64,000 nucleotides of DNA from Kitasatospora acidiphila (lineage in GTDB: Bacteria; Actinomycetota; Actinomycetes; Streptomycetales; Streptomycetaceae): positions 3,524,501 through 3,588,500 of the forward strand of contig NZ_VIGB01000003.1 in assembly GCF_006636205.1 (NCBI RefSeq), written 5' to 3'. A model generated the notes under the pieces. That model searched no databases and was not told the DNA's origin. It saw only the letters and a list, made by a program, of their open reading frames with translations. Positions 33,854-41,709 of this stretch are shown one piece after another. Made by a program: the position numbers and the translations under genes. How positions within the stretch are numbered: position 1 is the stretch's first letter; each line of letters begins with the position of its first letter.

Positions 33854-34513
33854 GTGACGGCCATCCAGGAGGCTCAGGACCGCCCGCGCGGCGCCCGGCT
33901 GCCGCGTAGCGCCCGACGGGAGCAGTTGCTCGGAGCCGCGCAGGAGGTGTTCGTCGCCCAGGGCTACCACGCCGCGGCGATGGACGACATCGCCGAGCGC
34001 GCCGGCGTCAGCAAGCCCGTGCTGTACCAGCACTTCCCCGGCAAGTTGGAGCTCTACCTCGCGTTGCTGGACAAGCACTGCGACGCCCTGGTCGAGGCCA
34101 CCCGGCAGGCGCTGGACGCCACCACGGACAACAAGCAGCGAGTGGCCGCGACCATGCAGGCCTACTTCGACTACGTGGCCTCCGAGTCCGGCTCGTTCCG
34201 GCTGGTCTTCGAGTCCGACCTGACCAACGAGCCCGCGGTCCGCGAGCGGGTGGAACGGGTCGCCGACCTGAGCGCCACCCTGGTCAGCAAGGTGATCGCG
34301 GAGGACACCGACCTGCCCGAGGCGGAGGCCAAGCTGCTGGCCGCCGGGGTCTGCGGACTTGCCCAGATCACCGCGCGCTACTGGCTCTCCCAGGGCGCCG
34401 AGATCCCGCGCGAGGAGGCCGTTCGACTGGTCGCCTCGCTGGCCTGGCGCGGCCTCAAGGGCTTCCCGATGCACCCCGGCGAGTTGCAGCAGGCGGCCCC
34501 CGGCTCGGAGTGA
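33854..34513 (+). CDS. TetR-family transcriptional regulator
   Basis: 219-residue regulator. N-terminal TetR helix-turn-helix (REQLLGAAQEVFVAQGYHAA, MDDIAERAGVSKPVLYQHFP) followed by an all-helical ligand-binding domain. The GTG at 33854 has GAGGAG 5 bases upstream and is preferred to 33842. A TAGAAT -10-like box lies at 33806-33811. Divergent from the alpha/beta hydrolase, a common arrangement for regulation of the neighbour; ligand unknown. Confidence 0.93.
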   Translation: MTAIQEAQDRPRGARLPRSARREQLLGAAQEVFVAQGYHAAAMDDIAERAGVSKPVLYQHFPGKLELYLALLDKHCDALVEATRQALDATTDNKQRVAATMQAYFDYVASESGSFRLVFESDLTNEPAVRERVERVADLSATLVSKVIAEDTDLPEAEAKLLAAGVCGLAQITARYWLSQGAEIPREEAVRLVASLAWRGLKGFPMHPGELQQAAPGSE

Positions 34514-34630
34514 TCCACCCCGTCGCCACCCGGTTGCTCTAAGGTGAAGCCGTACGGCACGGCCGACCGCCACCCCGATCGGGTGCGGACGGCCGCGCAT
34601 AGTGGCTGTAACCCCGGAGGGACGAAAGCC

Positions 34631-34858
34631 GTGGAGGTCAAGATCGGCGTGCAGAACGCGCCCCGAGAGATCGTCATCGAGAGCACGCAGACCGCTGACG
34701 AGGTCGAGAACGCCGTGGCCAAGGCACTGGACGGCACCTCGAAGCTCTTCTCGCTGACCGACGAGCACGGCCGCCGCATTCTGGTTCCGGCCGACCGCCT
34801 GGCCTATGTCGAGATCGGCGAGCAGGCCATCCGCAAGGTCGGCTTCGGCACCATCTGA
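34631..34858 (+). CDS. DUF3107 family small protein
   Basis: 75-residue conserved actinobacterial protein of unknown function. VEVKIGVQNAPREIVIES, then SKLFSLTDEHGRRILVPA and YVEIGEQAIRKVGFGTI match the family along its whole length. GTG at 34631 with GGAGGG 9 bases upstream. Followed by a strong terminator, so it forms its own transcription unit or ends the tetR unit. Confidence 0.92.
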   Translation: MEVKIGVQNAPREIVIESTQTADEVENAVAKALDGTSKLFSLTDEHGRRILVPADRLAYVEIGEQAIRKVGFGTI

Positions 34859-34866
34859 GACGCTCG

Positions 34867-34910
34867 CACAGTGCGGCCCGCCACCTCACCAGGTGGCGGG
34901 CCGCACTGTG
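34867..34910 (+). terminator. 20-bp perfect hairpin after DUF3107
   Basis: Arms 34867-34886 and 34891-34910 are fully complementary around CACC and are followed by a short T-containing tract. It begins 8 bases after the stop codon. Confidence 0.88.
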
Positions 34911-35024
34911 TTCGGCAGGCGTAGAACCCGGGTGGGCCGGGTAGGGGTCGCGCACCGCGTCCCCCCGCCGCGGTCGACCCTCCCCCGGCCCCGGCCGGGG
35001 TACCCCAGCACCCGGGAGGCCGCC

Positions 35025-35324
35025 GTGCCGCTGCCGCTCGAAGCCGTACTGTTCGCCGTGATCGGCCTGCTGGCCGGGATCGCCGCGCTGCTGCTGCGGC
35101 CGGAGTACTTCCCCCGGACCCGCGGCCTGGTGCTCGTCACCGGACTGGTCTCGGCGCTGCTCAGCGGCCTGGTGATCCGCTACGCGCTGGCCGGCGGCAA
35201 CCCGCCCGTGACGCTGCTGCTGACCGTCATCGCCACCGGGCTGCTCACCTCGGTGCCGGCCCGTCCCGACCTGGCCGCCCGGCGCGGCAGCCACCGCCAC
35301 CGCCGCCGGCGGCACGCGGCCTGA
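35025..35324 (+). CDS. small three-helix membrane protein
   Basis: Hypothetical protein of 99 residues with three predicted membrane helices (LFAVIGLLAGIAALLL, LVLVTGLVSALLSGLVI, TLLLTVIATGLLTSV) and a very basic His/Arg tail (RGSHRHRRRRHAA). The GTG at 35025 has GGGAGG 5 bases upstream. The basic end should face the cytoplasm. No known domain. Confidence 0.75.
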   Translation: MPLPLEAVLFAVIGLLAGIAALLLRPEYFPRTRGLVLVTGLVSALLSGLVIRYALAGGNPPVTLLLTVIATGLLTSVPARPDLAARRGSHRHRRRRHAA

Positions 35325-35360
35325 CGGCGGCTCATCCCAGGCCGGTCGGGTCGGATCAGG

Positions 35361-36083
35361 TCAGGAGGATAGCCCCAGCGCGCTCATCCGCTTGGTGTGC
35401 GCCTCGGTGATGCGGTTGAACATCTTGCCGACCTCGACCAGGTCGAAGCCGCGCACCTCGGCACCGCCGACCAGCAGGTTGGAGAGCGCGTCCCGCTCCG
35501 CCACCACGTGCTGGGCCTGGCTGAGCGCCTCGCCCATCAGCCGCCGGCCCCAGAGCGCCAGCCGGCCGCCGACCCGAGGATCCTGCTCGATCGCCTGGCG
35601 CACCTTGTCGACGGCGAACTGGGCGTGCCCGGTGTCGTCCATCACCCGCAGCACCAGCTCCCGGGTGTCGTCGTCCAGCCGGACCGCCACCTCGCGGTAG
35701 AAGTCGGTCGCGATGGAGTCACCCACATAGGCCTTGACCAGGCCCTCCAGCCAGTCCGACGGACGGGTCACCCGATGGAAGGACTCCAGCGGCTCGACGA
35801 ACGGGGTCATCGCCTCGGTCGGGTCGGCGCCGATCTCGGCCAGCCGGTCGTGCAGCAGCTGGTAGTGCTGGAACTCGGCGGACGCCATCCGGGCCAGCGC
35901 CGCCTTGTCGGCCAGGCCCGGGGCCAGCTTGGCGTCGTCGGCCAGCCGCTCGAATGCGCTCAGTTCGCCGTAGGCCAGCGCGCCCAACAGGTCGAGCACC
36001 GCCGCCCGGTAGCCGGGGTCGGCCGCGCAGGTGGCCCAGTCTCCGATCGAGCCGTCCTGGCCGGCCCCGCCTTGAGTCTCCAT
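35361..36083 (-). CDS. ferritin-like superfamily protein (tRNA-hydroxylase-like fold)
   Basis: 240-residue all-helical protein. Acidic and histidine residues in LAYGELSAFERLADDA, SAEFQHYQLLHDRL, YREVAVRLDDDTRELV and DDTGHAQFAVDKV have the EX2H-type spacing of di-iron ferritin-like proteins such as the MiaE-like group. Enzyme activity is not established. ATG at 36083; no strong ribosome-binding site. Divergent from the long leader of the DEAD-box helicase gene. Confidence 0.82.
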   Translation of the reverse strand: METQGGAGQDGSIGDWATCAADPGYRAAVLDLLGALAYGELSAFERLADDAKLAPGLADKAALARMASAEFQHYQLLHDRLAEIGADPTEAMTPFVEPLESFHRVTRPSDWLEGLVKAYVGDSIATDFYREVAVRLDDDTRELVLRVMDDTGHAQFAVDKVRQAIEQDPRVGGRLALWGRRLMGEALSQAQHVVAERDALSNLLVGGAEVRGFDLVEVGKMFNRITEAHTKRMSALGLSS

Positions 36084-36539
36084 GGACCGTCACTCTAGAC
36101 CGCCCGGCACGGGGTTCCGGGCGTGCTCAGCAGGCATGTCAGGGACATCACGTGTTCGAGTCGGCCACGTTCGGTACAGTGGTACAGGGACTCGCATACC
36201 CGCACGGTCAAGGATCGCGCGGGTTCGCTGCATCCGGACCCCTTCCGGCGCGGCGCCCTGTCCCCACACGTACGCGGATGCCCGGTCGGAGACCCGATCG
36301 GCTCCGACCTTGGCTTGGACCTCAAGCCAGGCACCGCATCAGTGGCCGAGCGAGGGCCGCCGCGGACCGCGCTGCAGAGCGCCGATCCCGCGCCGGATTC
36401 CTCAAGGGACATCTCCCCCATGCCACGGGACGCCGCGGCCCAGCCAGGGCCGGCGCCCGCGCGCAGCAGGGACCGGCGCGGTTGTGCACGATCTCGCGGC
36501 TTGCGAGCGGGGCCCTGACCGGGCCCTGACAGCAGCGGC
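36084..36539. other. 456-base intergenic region, probable long leader of the DEAD-box gene
   Basis: No supported gene on either strand; a minus-strand open frame across it also covers the DEAD-box gene antisense and is rejected. A repeated GTACAG around 36172-36186 may include a -10 element. RNA-helicase genes often carry long regulated leaders, so this may be a 350-base 5' untranslated region. Confidence 0.45.
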
Positions 36540-39155
36540 GTGACTGCACCGCCCCCACTCGCTCTCGGCCCGCCACACGGAAGAGGCAGCACCCTGTCCA
36601 CCACGACTGAACCGACGAAGACCACTTTCCGCGACCTCGGCATCCTCCCGGAGACCGCCGAGGCCCTGGAAGCGGTCGGCATCATCCACCCGTTCCCGAT
36701 CCAGGAGATGACCCTGCCGGTCGCACTGACCGGCCACGACGTCATCGGCCAGGCCAAGACCGGCACCGGCAAGACCCTCGGCTTCGGCCTGCCGCTGATC
36801 GAGCGGGTGGTGGTCCGCGCCGACGTGGACGCCGGCCGAGCCACCGAGGAGCAGCTCTCCGACAGCCCGCAGGCGCTGATCGTGGTCCCCACCCGCGAGC
36901 TCTGCACCCAGGTCACCAACGACCTGCAGACCGCCGGCAAGGTCCGCAATGTGCGGGTCCTCGCGGTCTACGGCGGCCGGGCCTACGAGCCGCAGGTGGA
37001 GGCGCTGCAGAAGGGCGTCGACATCGTGGTCGGCACCCCGGGCCGCCTGCTCGACCTGGCCGGTCAGCGCAAGCTCAACCTCTCCCAGGTCCGCGCGCTG
37101 GTCCTGGACGAGGCCGACGAGATGCTCGACCTGGGCTTCCTGCCCGACGTCGAGAAGATCCTCACCATGCTGCCGGCGAAGCGGCAGACCCTGCTCTTCT
37201 CGGCCACCATGCCGGGACAGGTGATCAGCCTGGCCCGTCGCTACATGAGCCAGCCGACCCACATCCGGGCCGCCGCGCCCGACGACAGCGGCCACACCGT
37301 CGCCAACATCGACCAGCACATCTTCCGGGCGCACTCGCTGGACAAGGTCGAGATGGTGGCGCGGATCCTGCAGGCCGAAGGCCGCGGGCTGGCGATGATC
37401 TTCTGCCGCACCAAGCGGACCGCCGCCGACGTGGCCGACCAGCTGACCCAGCGCGGCTTCGCGGCCGGCGCGGTCCACGGCGACCTCGGCCAGGGCGCCC
37501 GCGAGCAGGCGCTGCGCGCGTTCCGCAACGGCAAGGTCGACGTGCTGGTCTGCACCGACGTCGCGGCCCGCGGTATCGACGTCGAGGGCGTCACCCACGT
37601 CATCAACTACCAGTGCACCGACGACGAGAAGACCTACCTGCACCGGATCGGCCGCACCGGCCGGGCCGGCGCCTCCGGCACCGCGGTCACGCTGGTCGAC
37701 TGGGACGACATCCCGCGCTGGCAGCTGATCAACAAGGCGCTCGAGCTGCCGTTCAACGACCCGGAGGAGACCTACTCCACCTCCCCGCACCTGTACGAGC
37801 TGCTGAAGATCGCGCCGGGCACCAAGGGCGTGCTGCCGCGCTCCGAGCGCACCCGTGCCGGGCTGGCCGCCGAGGAGATCGAGGATCTCGGCGAGACCGG
37901 CGGCCGCGGCAGCCGCCCGGGTCGCGGCGAGCGCGGCGAGCGCGGTCGCGGCCGTGGCGAGCGCGGCGACCGGCCGGCGACCGGCACCGAGCAGGCCACC
38001 GAGGAGCGGGCGCCCCGCGCCCCGCGCAAGCGGCGGCGCACCCGTCGCGGCTCCGAGGTCGCGGAGGGCGTGGTGGCTGCGCCGCAGGGCGAGGCCCAGG
38101 CTCCGGCGGCCGCAGTGCCCGCGCCGGCGAACCGGGACGGCGAGAGCGGCGGTGCGTCGCGCCGCCGGCGTCGCCGCTCGCGCGGCGGCGCGGCGGCGGA
38201 GGCCGCCGGTGCCGTGCGCACCGCGCAGGTGGCCGCGACGGAGCCGGTGGCGGCTGCGGCCGAGCCGGTGGCCGCGAAGGCCGAGCCGGTGGCCGTGAAG
38301 GCCGAGCCGGTGGCCGTGGTCGAGCCCGCGCCGGTGGTGACGCTGCCCGAGCAGGCGAGCGCGCCGGCTCAGGAGAGCACCGCGCCGAAGAGGGCCACCC
38401 GGACGCGCAAGGCCGCGGCGGTGGAGCCGGCCGCCGAGGAGGCGCCCGCCAAGAAGACCGCTGCCAAGCGCACCGTCAAGAAGGCGGTTGCCGCCGAGGC
38501 ACCCGTCATCGAGGAGGCGCCGGTCAAGAAGACCGCTGCCAAGCGCACCACCAAGAAGGCCGTCGCCGCCGAGGCACCGACCGTCGAGGAGGCCCCGGTC
38601 AAGAAGACCGCTGCCAAGCGCACCGTCAAGAAGGCGGTTGCCGCCGAGGCACCCGTCATCGAGGAGGCGCCGGTCAAGAAGACCGCCGCCAAACGCACCA
38701 CCAAGAAGGCCGTCGCCGCCGAGGCACCGGTCACCGAGGAGGCGCCGGTCAAGAAGACGGCCACCCGGACGCGCAAGACCGCAGCGGTGGAGCCGGCCGC
38801 CGAGGAGGCGCCCGCCAAGAAGACCGCCGCCAAGCGCACCGTCAAGAAGGCGGTTGCCGCCGAGGCACCGGTCACCGAGGAGGCGCCGGTCAAGAAGACC
38901 GCCGCCAAGCGCACCACCAAGAAGGCCGTCGCCGCCGAGGCACCGGCCGCCGAGGAAGCCCCGGCCAAGAAGACCGCCGCCAAGCGCACCGTCAAGAAGG
39001 CGGTTGCCGCCGAGGAGGCTCCCACCAAGAAGGCGGCCGCCAAGCGCACTACCAAGAAGGCCGTCGCCGCCGAGGAGGCTCCCACCAAGAAGGCGGCCAC
39101 CCGGACGCGCAAGACCGCTGCCAAGAAGGCGGCGGAGGCCGAGACGACCGCCTGA
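36540..39155 (+). CDS. DEAD-box RNA helicase with H1-like repeat tail
   Basis: ATP-dependent RNA helicase of 871 residues. The core (about 25-420) has the Q motif with PIQEMTLP, AKTGTGKT (I), PTRELCTQ (Ia), TPGR, DEAD (II), SATMPG (III), AMIFCRTKR (IV), ARGIDVEGV (V) and HRIGRTGRAG (VI). After an Arg/Gly-rich segment and an Ala/Val/Pro linker, residues about 635-871 are ten Lys/Ala-rich repeats (38442-39152). The GTG at 36540 is used, but GGAAGAGG stands 6 bases before an in-frame CTG at 36594 that would give a shorter protein beginning STTTEPTKTTF; that may be the true start. Followed by a terminator. Confidence 0.92.
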   Translation: MTAPPPLALGPPHGRGSTLSTTTEPTKTTFRDLGILPETAEALEAVGIIHPFPIQEMTLPVALTGHDVIGQAKTGTGKTLGFGLPLIERVVVRADVDAGRATEEQLSDSPQALIVVPTRELCTQVTNDLQTAGKVRNVRVLAVYGGRAYEPQVEALQKGVDIVVGTPGRLLDLAGQRKLNLSQVRALVLDEADEMLDLGFLPDVEKILTMLPAKRQTLLFSATMPGQVISLARRYMSQPTHIRAAAPDDSGHTVANIDQHIFRAHSLDKVEMVARILQAEGRGLAMIFCRTKRTAADVADQLTQRGFAAGAVHGDLGQGAREQALRAFRNGKVDVLVCTDVAARGIDVEGVTHVINYQCTDDEKTYLHRIGRTGRAGASGTAVTLVDWDDIPRWQLINKALELPFNDPEETYSTSPHLYELLKIAPGTKGVLPRSERTRAGLAAEEIEDLGETGGRGSRPGRGERGERGRGRGERGDRPATGTEQATEERAPRAPRKRRRTRRGSEVAEGVVAAPQGEAQAPAAAVPAPANRDGESGGASRRRRRRSRGGAAAEAAGAVRTAQVAATEPVAAAAEPVAAKAEPVAVKAEPVAVVEPAPVVTLPEQASAPAQESTAPKRATRTRKAAAVEPAAEEAPAKKTAAKRTVKKAVAAEAPVIEEAPVKKTAAKRTTKKAVAAEAPTVEEAPVKKTAAKRTVKKAVAAEAPVIEEAPVKKTAAKRTTKKAVAAEAPVTEEAPVKKTATRTRKTAAVEPAAEEAPAKKTAAKRTVKKAVAAEAPVTEEAPVKKTAAKRTTKKAVAAEAPAAEEAPAKKTAAKRTVKKAVAAEEAPTKKAAAKRTTKKAVAAEEAPTKKAATRTRKTAAKKAAEAETTA
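38442..39152 (+). repeat. coding tandem repeats of the DEAD-box tail
   Basis: Ten units of about 25 codons (75 bp) of the type EEAPVKKTAAKRTTKKAVAA, alternating TVKK and TTKK forms, so the real period is about 150 bp; units 5, 8 and 9 are shortened. Units 5 and 10 carry TRTRKTA. The pattern resembles the basic tails of histone H1-like and HU-like proteins and probably binds nucleic acid. Confidence 0.9.
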
Positions 39156-39176
39156 CACGGCGTCGGCTGAGTTGTT

Positions 39177-39212
39177 GCGGGGCGGGCGGACCAACCGGTC
39201 CACCCGCCCCGC
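39177..39212 (+). terminator. terminator of the DEAD-box gene
   Basis: Arms 39177-39192 and 39197-39212 pair over 16 bases with one mismatch around AACC, 22 bases after the stop codon. Confidence 0.8.
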
Positions 39213-39304
39213 GGCGTTGCCGCCCACCTGCCTGGCAGCCGTGGGACCGCACCGCCTAGGCTCAGCACCGAGTCGACCCGCGCACGTGAGTAGGAGCCGT
39301 ACCG

Positions 39305-40168
39305 ATGAGCACCCCGCCCTTCCTCACCCTGCCGGCCTGCGCGAGTGCCGGTCGGCTGGCGACGGCGCGCGGGGAGTTCGCGGTGCTGCGCGGTGAGCCG
39401 AGCGGGGCGGTGCGCGGCACGGCGCTGCTGGTGCCGGGGTTCACCGGGAGCAAGGAGGACTTCATCGCCCTTCTGGAGCCGCTGGCCGCCGCCGGGTTCC
39501 GCACCGTGGCGCTGGACCAGCGCGGGCAGTACGAGACCGGTGGCCCGGCTGATCGCGATGCCTACGCCCTGCCGGAGCTGGGTCGCGACCTGGCCGCCGT
39601 CACCGAGGCGCTGGCGCCCGCCGGCCCGCTGCACCTGCTGGCCCACTCGTTCGGCGGTTTCGTGGCCCGCGAGGCCATGCTGTCGGCCCCCACCGGCCCG
39701 CTGCCTTGGGCCTCGCTCACCCTGCTCTCGACCGGCCCCGGCCCGATCGACCCGGCCGAGGCGGCCCGCACCAAGATGCTGCTGGACGCGCTGGACGGCC
39801 TGGACCTGGAGACCATCTGGCAGCTGATGCGGCAGCTGGACGGCCCGGCCGCACCGCAGCACGAGCCGGAGGTCGCCGACTTCCTGCACCGCCGCTGGCT
39901 GGCCAATGTGCCGCAGGCGCTGCAGGCGATGGGCGAGCGGTTGCTCGGCGAGCCGGACCGGACGGCGGAGCTGGCCGCGACGGCGCTGCCCAAGCTGGCG
40001 ATCTCCGGGGCCACCGACTACGCGTGGCCGGTGGCCGAGCAGGCCGCCACCGCCGAGCGGCTGGGCGCGGTGTACCGGATGGTCGAGGGCGCCGACCACT
40101 CCCCCAACGCCGAGCAGCCGACCGAGACGGCGGCGCTGCTGGCGGAGTTCTGGAGCTCACTGAGCTGA
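39305..40168 (+). CDS. alpha/beta hydrolase
   Basis: 287-residue hydrolase-fold protein. VPGFTGSKEDF oxyanion loop, ALDQRGQYETG, nucleophile elbow LAHSFGGF, acid in SGATDYAWP and histidine in EGADHSPNAEQP form a complete triad. The ATG at 39305 has TAGGAG 9 bases upstream. Substrate unknown; distinct from the hydrolase at 32689. Its stop codon directly precedes the 20-bp tandem repeat array. Confidence 0.9.
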   Translation: MSTPPFLTLPACASAGRLATARGEFAVLRGEPSGAVRGTALLVPGFTGSKEDFIALLEPLAAAGFRTVALDQRGQYETGGPADRDAYALPELGRDLAAVTEALAPAGPLHLLAHSFGGFVAREAMLSAPTGPLPWASLTLLSTGPGPIDPAEAARTKMLLDALDGLDLETIWQLMRQLDGPAAPQHEPEVADFLHRRWLANVPQALQAMGERLLGEPDRTAELAATALPKLAISGATDYAWPVAEQAATAERLGAVYRMVEGADHSPNAEQPTETAALLAEFWSSLS

Positions 40169-40170
40169 TG

Positions 40171-40290
40171 CGAGCCGGCTCGGCCCCGCGCAAGCCGGCT
40201 CAGTCTCACGTGAGCCGGTTCGGTCTGACGTGAGCCGGTTCGACCTGACGTGAGCCGGTTCGACCTGACGTGAGCCGGTTCGACCTGCCG
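40171..40290 (+). repeat. 20-bp tandem repeat array, six units
   Basis: Units of exactly 20 bp: 40211-40230, 40231-40250, 40251-40270 and 40271-40290 follow TGAGCCGGTTCGACCTGACG with 0-3 changes; two more diverged units precede at 40171-40190 and 40191-40210. No spacers are present, so this is not a CRISPR array. Confidence 0.92.
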
Positions 40291-40339
40291 CAAAGCCGAC
40301 CTGACCTGCCGTCAGCCACGGCGCCGCCTCATGAACACT

Positions 40340-40410
40340 GGCCAACAGTTGAGCCGCTTCCGATGAAAAATTCATTAGTTCCGGTAATATTTGATTCAGA
40401 CCGGGAATGA
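40340..40410 (+). promoter_or_regulatory. AT-rich probable promoter region
   Basis: An unusually AT-rich stretch for this genome, with TGAAAAATTCA as an inverted repeat (about 40362-40372) and a TAATAT -10-like box near 40384. No good -35 match is visible. It lies about 125 bases before the 48-residue gene at 40514. Confidence 0.4.
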
Positions 40411-40513
40411 ATGGCCGCACCGCCGCGGTTGGACCCACTGTCACCCACTGATGAACGAGGGAGCACCATCCCCAGCGCCTCGGGCTGCCCGAGGCCTAGA
40501 AGAGGAGAGGCCC

Positions 40514-40660
40514 ATGCGTTTCGAGATCCTCCACCTGGACGACCAGCAGGGCTCGGCCATCGATCGGCAGATCGCCGACGCCGAGACCGTGCGCCGACTG
40601 GTGGAAGACGCCGCCCGGACCGGCGAGCGCCTCTACATCCGTCCGTGCCCGACCGTCTGA
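40514..40660 (+). CDS. conserved small protein of 48 residues
   Basis: Short protein starting MRFEILHLDDQQGSAIDRQ and ending RTGERLYIRPCPTV. GGAGAGG lies just before the ATG, and codon use is typical, so it is probably translated. A predicted beta strand - helix - beta strand layout is compact; no known domain recognised. It is preceded by an AT-rich promoter-like region and followed by a hairpin, forming its own transcription unit. Confidence 0.75.
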   Translation: MRFEILHLDDQQGSAIDRQIADAETVRRLVEDAARTGERLYIRPCPTV

Positions 40661-40696
40661 CGCTGCGTCCGGTCCGTTCAGGCATCGACGTTTCGC

Positions 40697-40709
40697 TGAC
40701 GCCCCGTCA
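40697..40709. repeat. free-standing palindrome TGACG-N3-CGTCA
   Basis: TGACGCCCCGTCA, 36 bases after the small gene; same 13-bp design as the stop-codon palindromes. Confidence 0.5.
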
Positions 40710-40737
40710 ACCCCCTGTGGTCGGCGGGGTGTCGGCA

Positions 40738-40768
40738 TCGGCCGCGCGCCCCCTGGACGCGCGGCCGA
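40738..40768 (+). terminator. terminator after the 48-residue gene
   Basis: TCGGCCGCGCG (40738-40748) and CGCGCGGCCGA (40758-40768) form an 11-bp perfect stem followed by CGTTTGCC. Confidence 0.7.
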
Positions 40769-40940
40769 CGTTTGCCGTCGAGCTGAGCGGGACATGCCCT
40801 AGCGGGGCCCGCCGTCTCACCCTCCGCCGGCTGCGGCCGGGAGGGACCCCAAGCGCCGGACAGCCGGCGGCCCGGACAACGCACTCCGTACGGGTGATCG
40901 TCCTTGACGCGGCGGTCCGGAGGGAGGAGCGTTGGCAGTT

Positions 40941-41579
40941 ATGAGGGGCGAGCCAAGTTGCCCGAGGTGCGCCGGTCGGGTGCGCGCCCCCGGTCTCTTC
41001 TCCGACACCTGGCAGTGCGACACGCATGGCGCCGTCCACCCGATGCAGCCGGTACTGCCCCCGAGTGTGGAGGCCCTGGGGGTGGCGGTGGCCCGGTCCG
41101 AGGTCCCGGTCTGGCTGCCCTGGCCGCTCCCGGTGAGCTGGCTCTACACCGGCATCGCGCACGCTGGTGACGATCTCTCCGGTGCCCGGGCCACGGCGGT
41201 GGCCTGCTCGGGTCCGGCCCCGCTGGGCGGCTTCGGCGAACTGGTGCTGGTGGCCGAGGAGCTGGGCGTCGGCCTCGGCGCACGCTATGCGGGGCTCAAG
41301 GGCCCGGATCCGGGCGAGGCCATCGCACTGGACCGGCCGGCCGACACCAAGCTGCTGGCCGCCGGGCGCCCGACCCCGATGTGGCACGTGCAGGGCGCCC
41401 CGGACGACCGCGCGGTCTATGTCGGCGAGGCCCGCGGCCTCTGGATCTGGGCGATCGCCTGGCCCGAGCAGTCGGCGCTGCTGATGTACGACGAGCTGGT
41501 CCTCACCGATCTGCGGGACGCCGGGGCCGAGCTGGAGCTGCTGCCCTGCGGGGCGCTCTCCCCCCGCCTGCTCGGCTGA
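40941..41579 (+). CDS. conserved zinc-ribbon protein (DUF6758-type)
   Basis: Hypothetical protein of 212 residues conserved in Streptomyces. The N-terminal CPRC ... CDTHG spacing (CPRCAGRVRAPGLF, WQCDTHG) looks like a zinc ribbon; the rest has strongly conserved blocks (SWLYTGIAHAGDD, ATAVACSGPAPLGG, GELVLVAEELGVGLGARYAG, LLMYDELVLTDLRDAGAE). AGGAG lies 11 bases before the ATG at 40941; a TTG at 40932 is an alternative start, too close to the ribosome-binding site. Function unknown. Confidence 0.82.
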   Translation: MRGEPSCPRCAGRVRAPGLFSDTWQCDTHGAVHPMQPVLPPSVEALGVAVARSEVPVWLPWPLPVSWLYTGIAHAGDDLSGARATAVACSGPAPLGGFGELVLVAEELGVGLGARYAGLKGPDPGEAIALDRPADTKLLAAGRPTPMWHVQGAPDDRAVYVGEARGLWIWAIAWPEQSALLMYDELVLTDLRDAGAELELLPCGALSPRLLG

Positions 41580-41586
41580 CGCCCCT

Positions 41587-41649
41587 CCCCGACCGTCGAA
41601 CCGGCCGGCAGGCCGGCCGTCGAGCCGGCCGCCGGCCTGCCGGTCGGGG
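41587..41649 (+). terminator. large GC-rich hairpin upstream of the PHP gene
   Basis: Outer arms CCCCGACCG (41587-41595) and CGGTCGGGG (41641-41649) enclose inner arms CCGGCAGGCCGGC (41605-41617) and GCCGGCCTGCCGG (41631-41643, overlapping the outer arm). Begins 8 bases after the preceding stop. Confidence 0.65.
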
Positions 41650-41709
41650 CCCACCCGCCACTATCCTGGGCCGCTCCAGCCCAAGGCCTCGTCCGTCAGG
41701 AGCCAGCCC

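Noticed and set aside
34806..35024. N-terminal extension of the small membrane protein at 35025
   Set aside because: Crosses a strong terminator and overlaps DUF3107; GTG at 35025 has a good ribosome-binding site.
36402..39227. Long minus-strand open frame opposite the DEAD-box gene with many Leu/Gly repeats
   Set aside because: It is the antisense image of the Lys/Ala repeats and GC-biased codons; no ribosome-binding site or domain.
40171..40290. Repeat array considered as CRISPR
   Set aside because: Units are contiguous with no spacers and no cas genes are nearby.
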